Positions 6,500 to 6,944 of a stretch of DNA of 6,944 nt are shown piece after piece. Numbering within the stretch: the first letter of the stretch is position 1; every line of letters starts with the position of its first letter. Under the pieces are notes generated by a model. The model saw only the letters and a list, made by a program, of their open reading frames with translations, made no database searches and was not told the origin of the DNA. The DNA lies in NCBI RefSeq assembly GCF_015057245.1, contig NZ_SVET01000032.1, positions 1 to 6,944 on the forward strand. Direction: 5' to 3'. This DNA comes from Pseudobutyrivibrio ruminis. GTDB lineage: Bacteria > Bacillota > Clostridia > Lachnospirales > Lachnospiraceae. Made by a program: the position numbers and the translations under genes.

Positions 6500-6528
6500 T
6501 TGACATGCCCTATTTTAGGTGATATTAT
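6500..6528 (+). promoter_or_regulatory. rRNA operon promoter P1
   Basis: A perfect -35 TTGACA (6500-6505) is followed after 17 bases by TATTAT (6523-6528), preceded by TG (6520-6521) as an extended -10. The overlapping TATAAT at 6526-6531 would need a 20-base spacer and is less likely to be the functional element. The start point should be near 6535. The location before a 16S gene, with A/T-rich DNA upstream, supports a strong growth-regulated rRNA promoter. Confidence 0.85.
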
Positions 6529-6533
6529 AATCG

Positions 6534-6556
6534 AGCACTGAGGGAAACGAAGTGCT
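6534..6556 (+). other. Hairpin at the 5' end of the P1 transcript
   Basis: AGCACT (6534-6539) pairs with AGTGCT (6551-6556) around an 11-base, purine-rich loop (GAGGGAAACGA). It begins at the predicted P1 start site, so the transcript would carry a hairpin at its very 5' end. A related element follows P2. Confidence 0.5.
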
Positions 6557-6634
6557 GAACGAAATAAGGAATTGAAAGAATTGTATAAACAATTTTAAAT
6601 TCCTAAAAAGTTCACGAAATAAATAAAAAAGTTG

Positions 6635-6663
6635 TTGACAAAAACACAGCATCGTGATAATAT
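6635..6663 (+). promoter_or_regulatory. rRNA operon promoter P2
   Basis: A perfect -35 TTGACA (6635-6640) is followed after 17 bases by TAATAT (6658-6663), with TG at 6655-6656 as an extended -10. Upstream DNA (about 6580-6632) is very A/T-rich with A and T tracts, as in UP elements. The start point should be near 6670, about 197 bases before the 16S gene. The element lies exactly 135 bases downstream of P1 and shares its unusual -10 surroundings. Confidence 0.82.
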
Positions 6664-6669
6664 AAACGA

Positions 6670-6687
6670 GTTGCTGCTGAGGGCAAC
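6670..6687 (+). other. Hairpin at the 5' end of the P2 transcript
   Basis: GTTGC (6670-6674) pairs with GCAAC (6683-6687) around an eight-base loop. It starts at the predicted P2 start site. The loop and 3' arm contain CTGAGGG then CAAC, close to the CTGAGGG then AAAC found in the P1 hairpin. Confidence 0.45.
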
Positions 6688-6866
6688 AACAAAGCGAAGA
6701 TTGATAACTGAACAGTGAAACAAACCTTGAATTAATACAAGTTTTTAAAACATGTATCCTTGAAATTCATTTAGTTTCTAAGACGAAACAAAAACCTTTA
6801 TAGTAAACAAGTCAGTTTTATGCTGACCTGGAATTGAACTCAAGTAACTTAGGTTACTTACATATT
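6688..6866 (+). ncRNA. rRNA leader with boxA-like sequence and processing hairpins
   Basis: This is the transcribed leader between P2 and the 16S gene. TTGATAACTGAACA (6701-6714) resembles the TTTGAAAACTGAACA stretch of Firmicutes rRNA leaders that overlaps the boxA antitermination signal, though the upstream part of boxA is poorly matched. Small hairpins follow: GTTTC/GAAAC (6774-6778 with 6785-6789), GTCAG/CTGAC (6811-6815 with 6823-6827), and a perfect seven-base stem AAGTAAC/GTTACTT with a TTAG loop (6842-6848 with 6853-6859). The last ends eight bases before the mature 16S 5' end and may help processing. No tRNA gene is present. Confidence 0.55.

Positions 6867-6944
<78 letters not shown>

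Noticed and set aside
6526..6531. TATAAT at 6526 as the P1 -10 element
   Set aside because: It needs a 20-base spacer from TTGACA. TATTAT at 6523 gives 17 bases plus an extended TG, and P2 shows the same arrangement.

Overview
The window looks like chromosomal DNA of a low-GC Gram-positive anaerobe of the Lachnospiraceae (Clostridia). The best evidence is the first 78 bases of a 16S rRNA gene at the right end. They carry the universal 5' primer site followed by GGATGAACGCTGGCGGCGTGCTTAACACATGC and a GAACGAAGC stretch, typical of Lachnospiraceae; a Butyrivibrio/Pseudobutyrivibrio/Roseburia-like genus is a guess. The AT-rich codon use, strong AGGAGG-type ribosome binding sites and sigma-A type promoters agree. 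All supported genes are on the + strand.

Layout: (1) 1-162 is AT-rich. Its first ten bases read on the minus strand as a strong ribosome binding site, so a divergent gene probably starts just outside the left edge. (2) 184-378 is a possible 64-residue membrane peptide. (3) A near-consensus promoter (375-403) overlaps its stop codon and drives a 485-residue secreted, membrane-anchored protein of unknown function (495-1952), which has a long acidic cytoplasmic tail. (4) Thirteen bases downstream is clpC (1966-4407), the Hsp100 unfoldase of the ClpCP protease. (5) A separate promoter (4427-4455) precedes a 137-residue protein of unknown function (4504-4917), followed by a clear intrinsic terminator (4937-4970). 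(6) radA/sms (4990-6375) starts almost directly after that terminator. (7) 6376-6866 is the control region and leader of a ribosomal RNA operon. It holds two tandem promoters that look duplicated, an early hairpin after each, a boxA-like stretch and a hairpin just before the 16S gene, which runs off the window at 6944.

In Bacillus, clpC lies in ctsR-mcsA-mcsB-clpC-radA-disA. Here the clpC-radA order survives, but ctsR, mcsA and mcsB are not upstream and disA is not downstream. An acidic-tailed membrane protein takes the upstream position, a small beta-rich protein sits between clpC and radA, and an rRNA operon follows radA. No CtsR or CIRCE operator is visible before the operon. The most interesting hypothesis is that the membrane protein is functionally tied to ClpC, for instance as a membrane adaptor, sensor or substrate. 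This is inference from position and topology only. I see no mobile element, CRISPR array, toxin-antitoxin pair or defence cassette, and most of the window is housekeeping.
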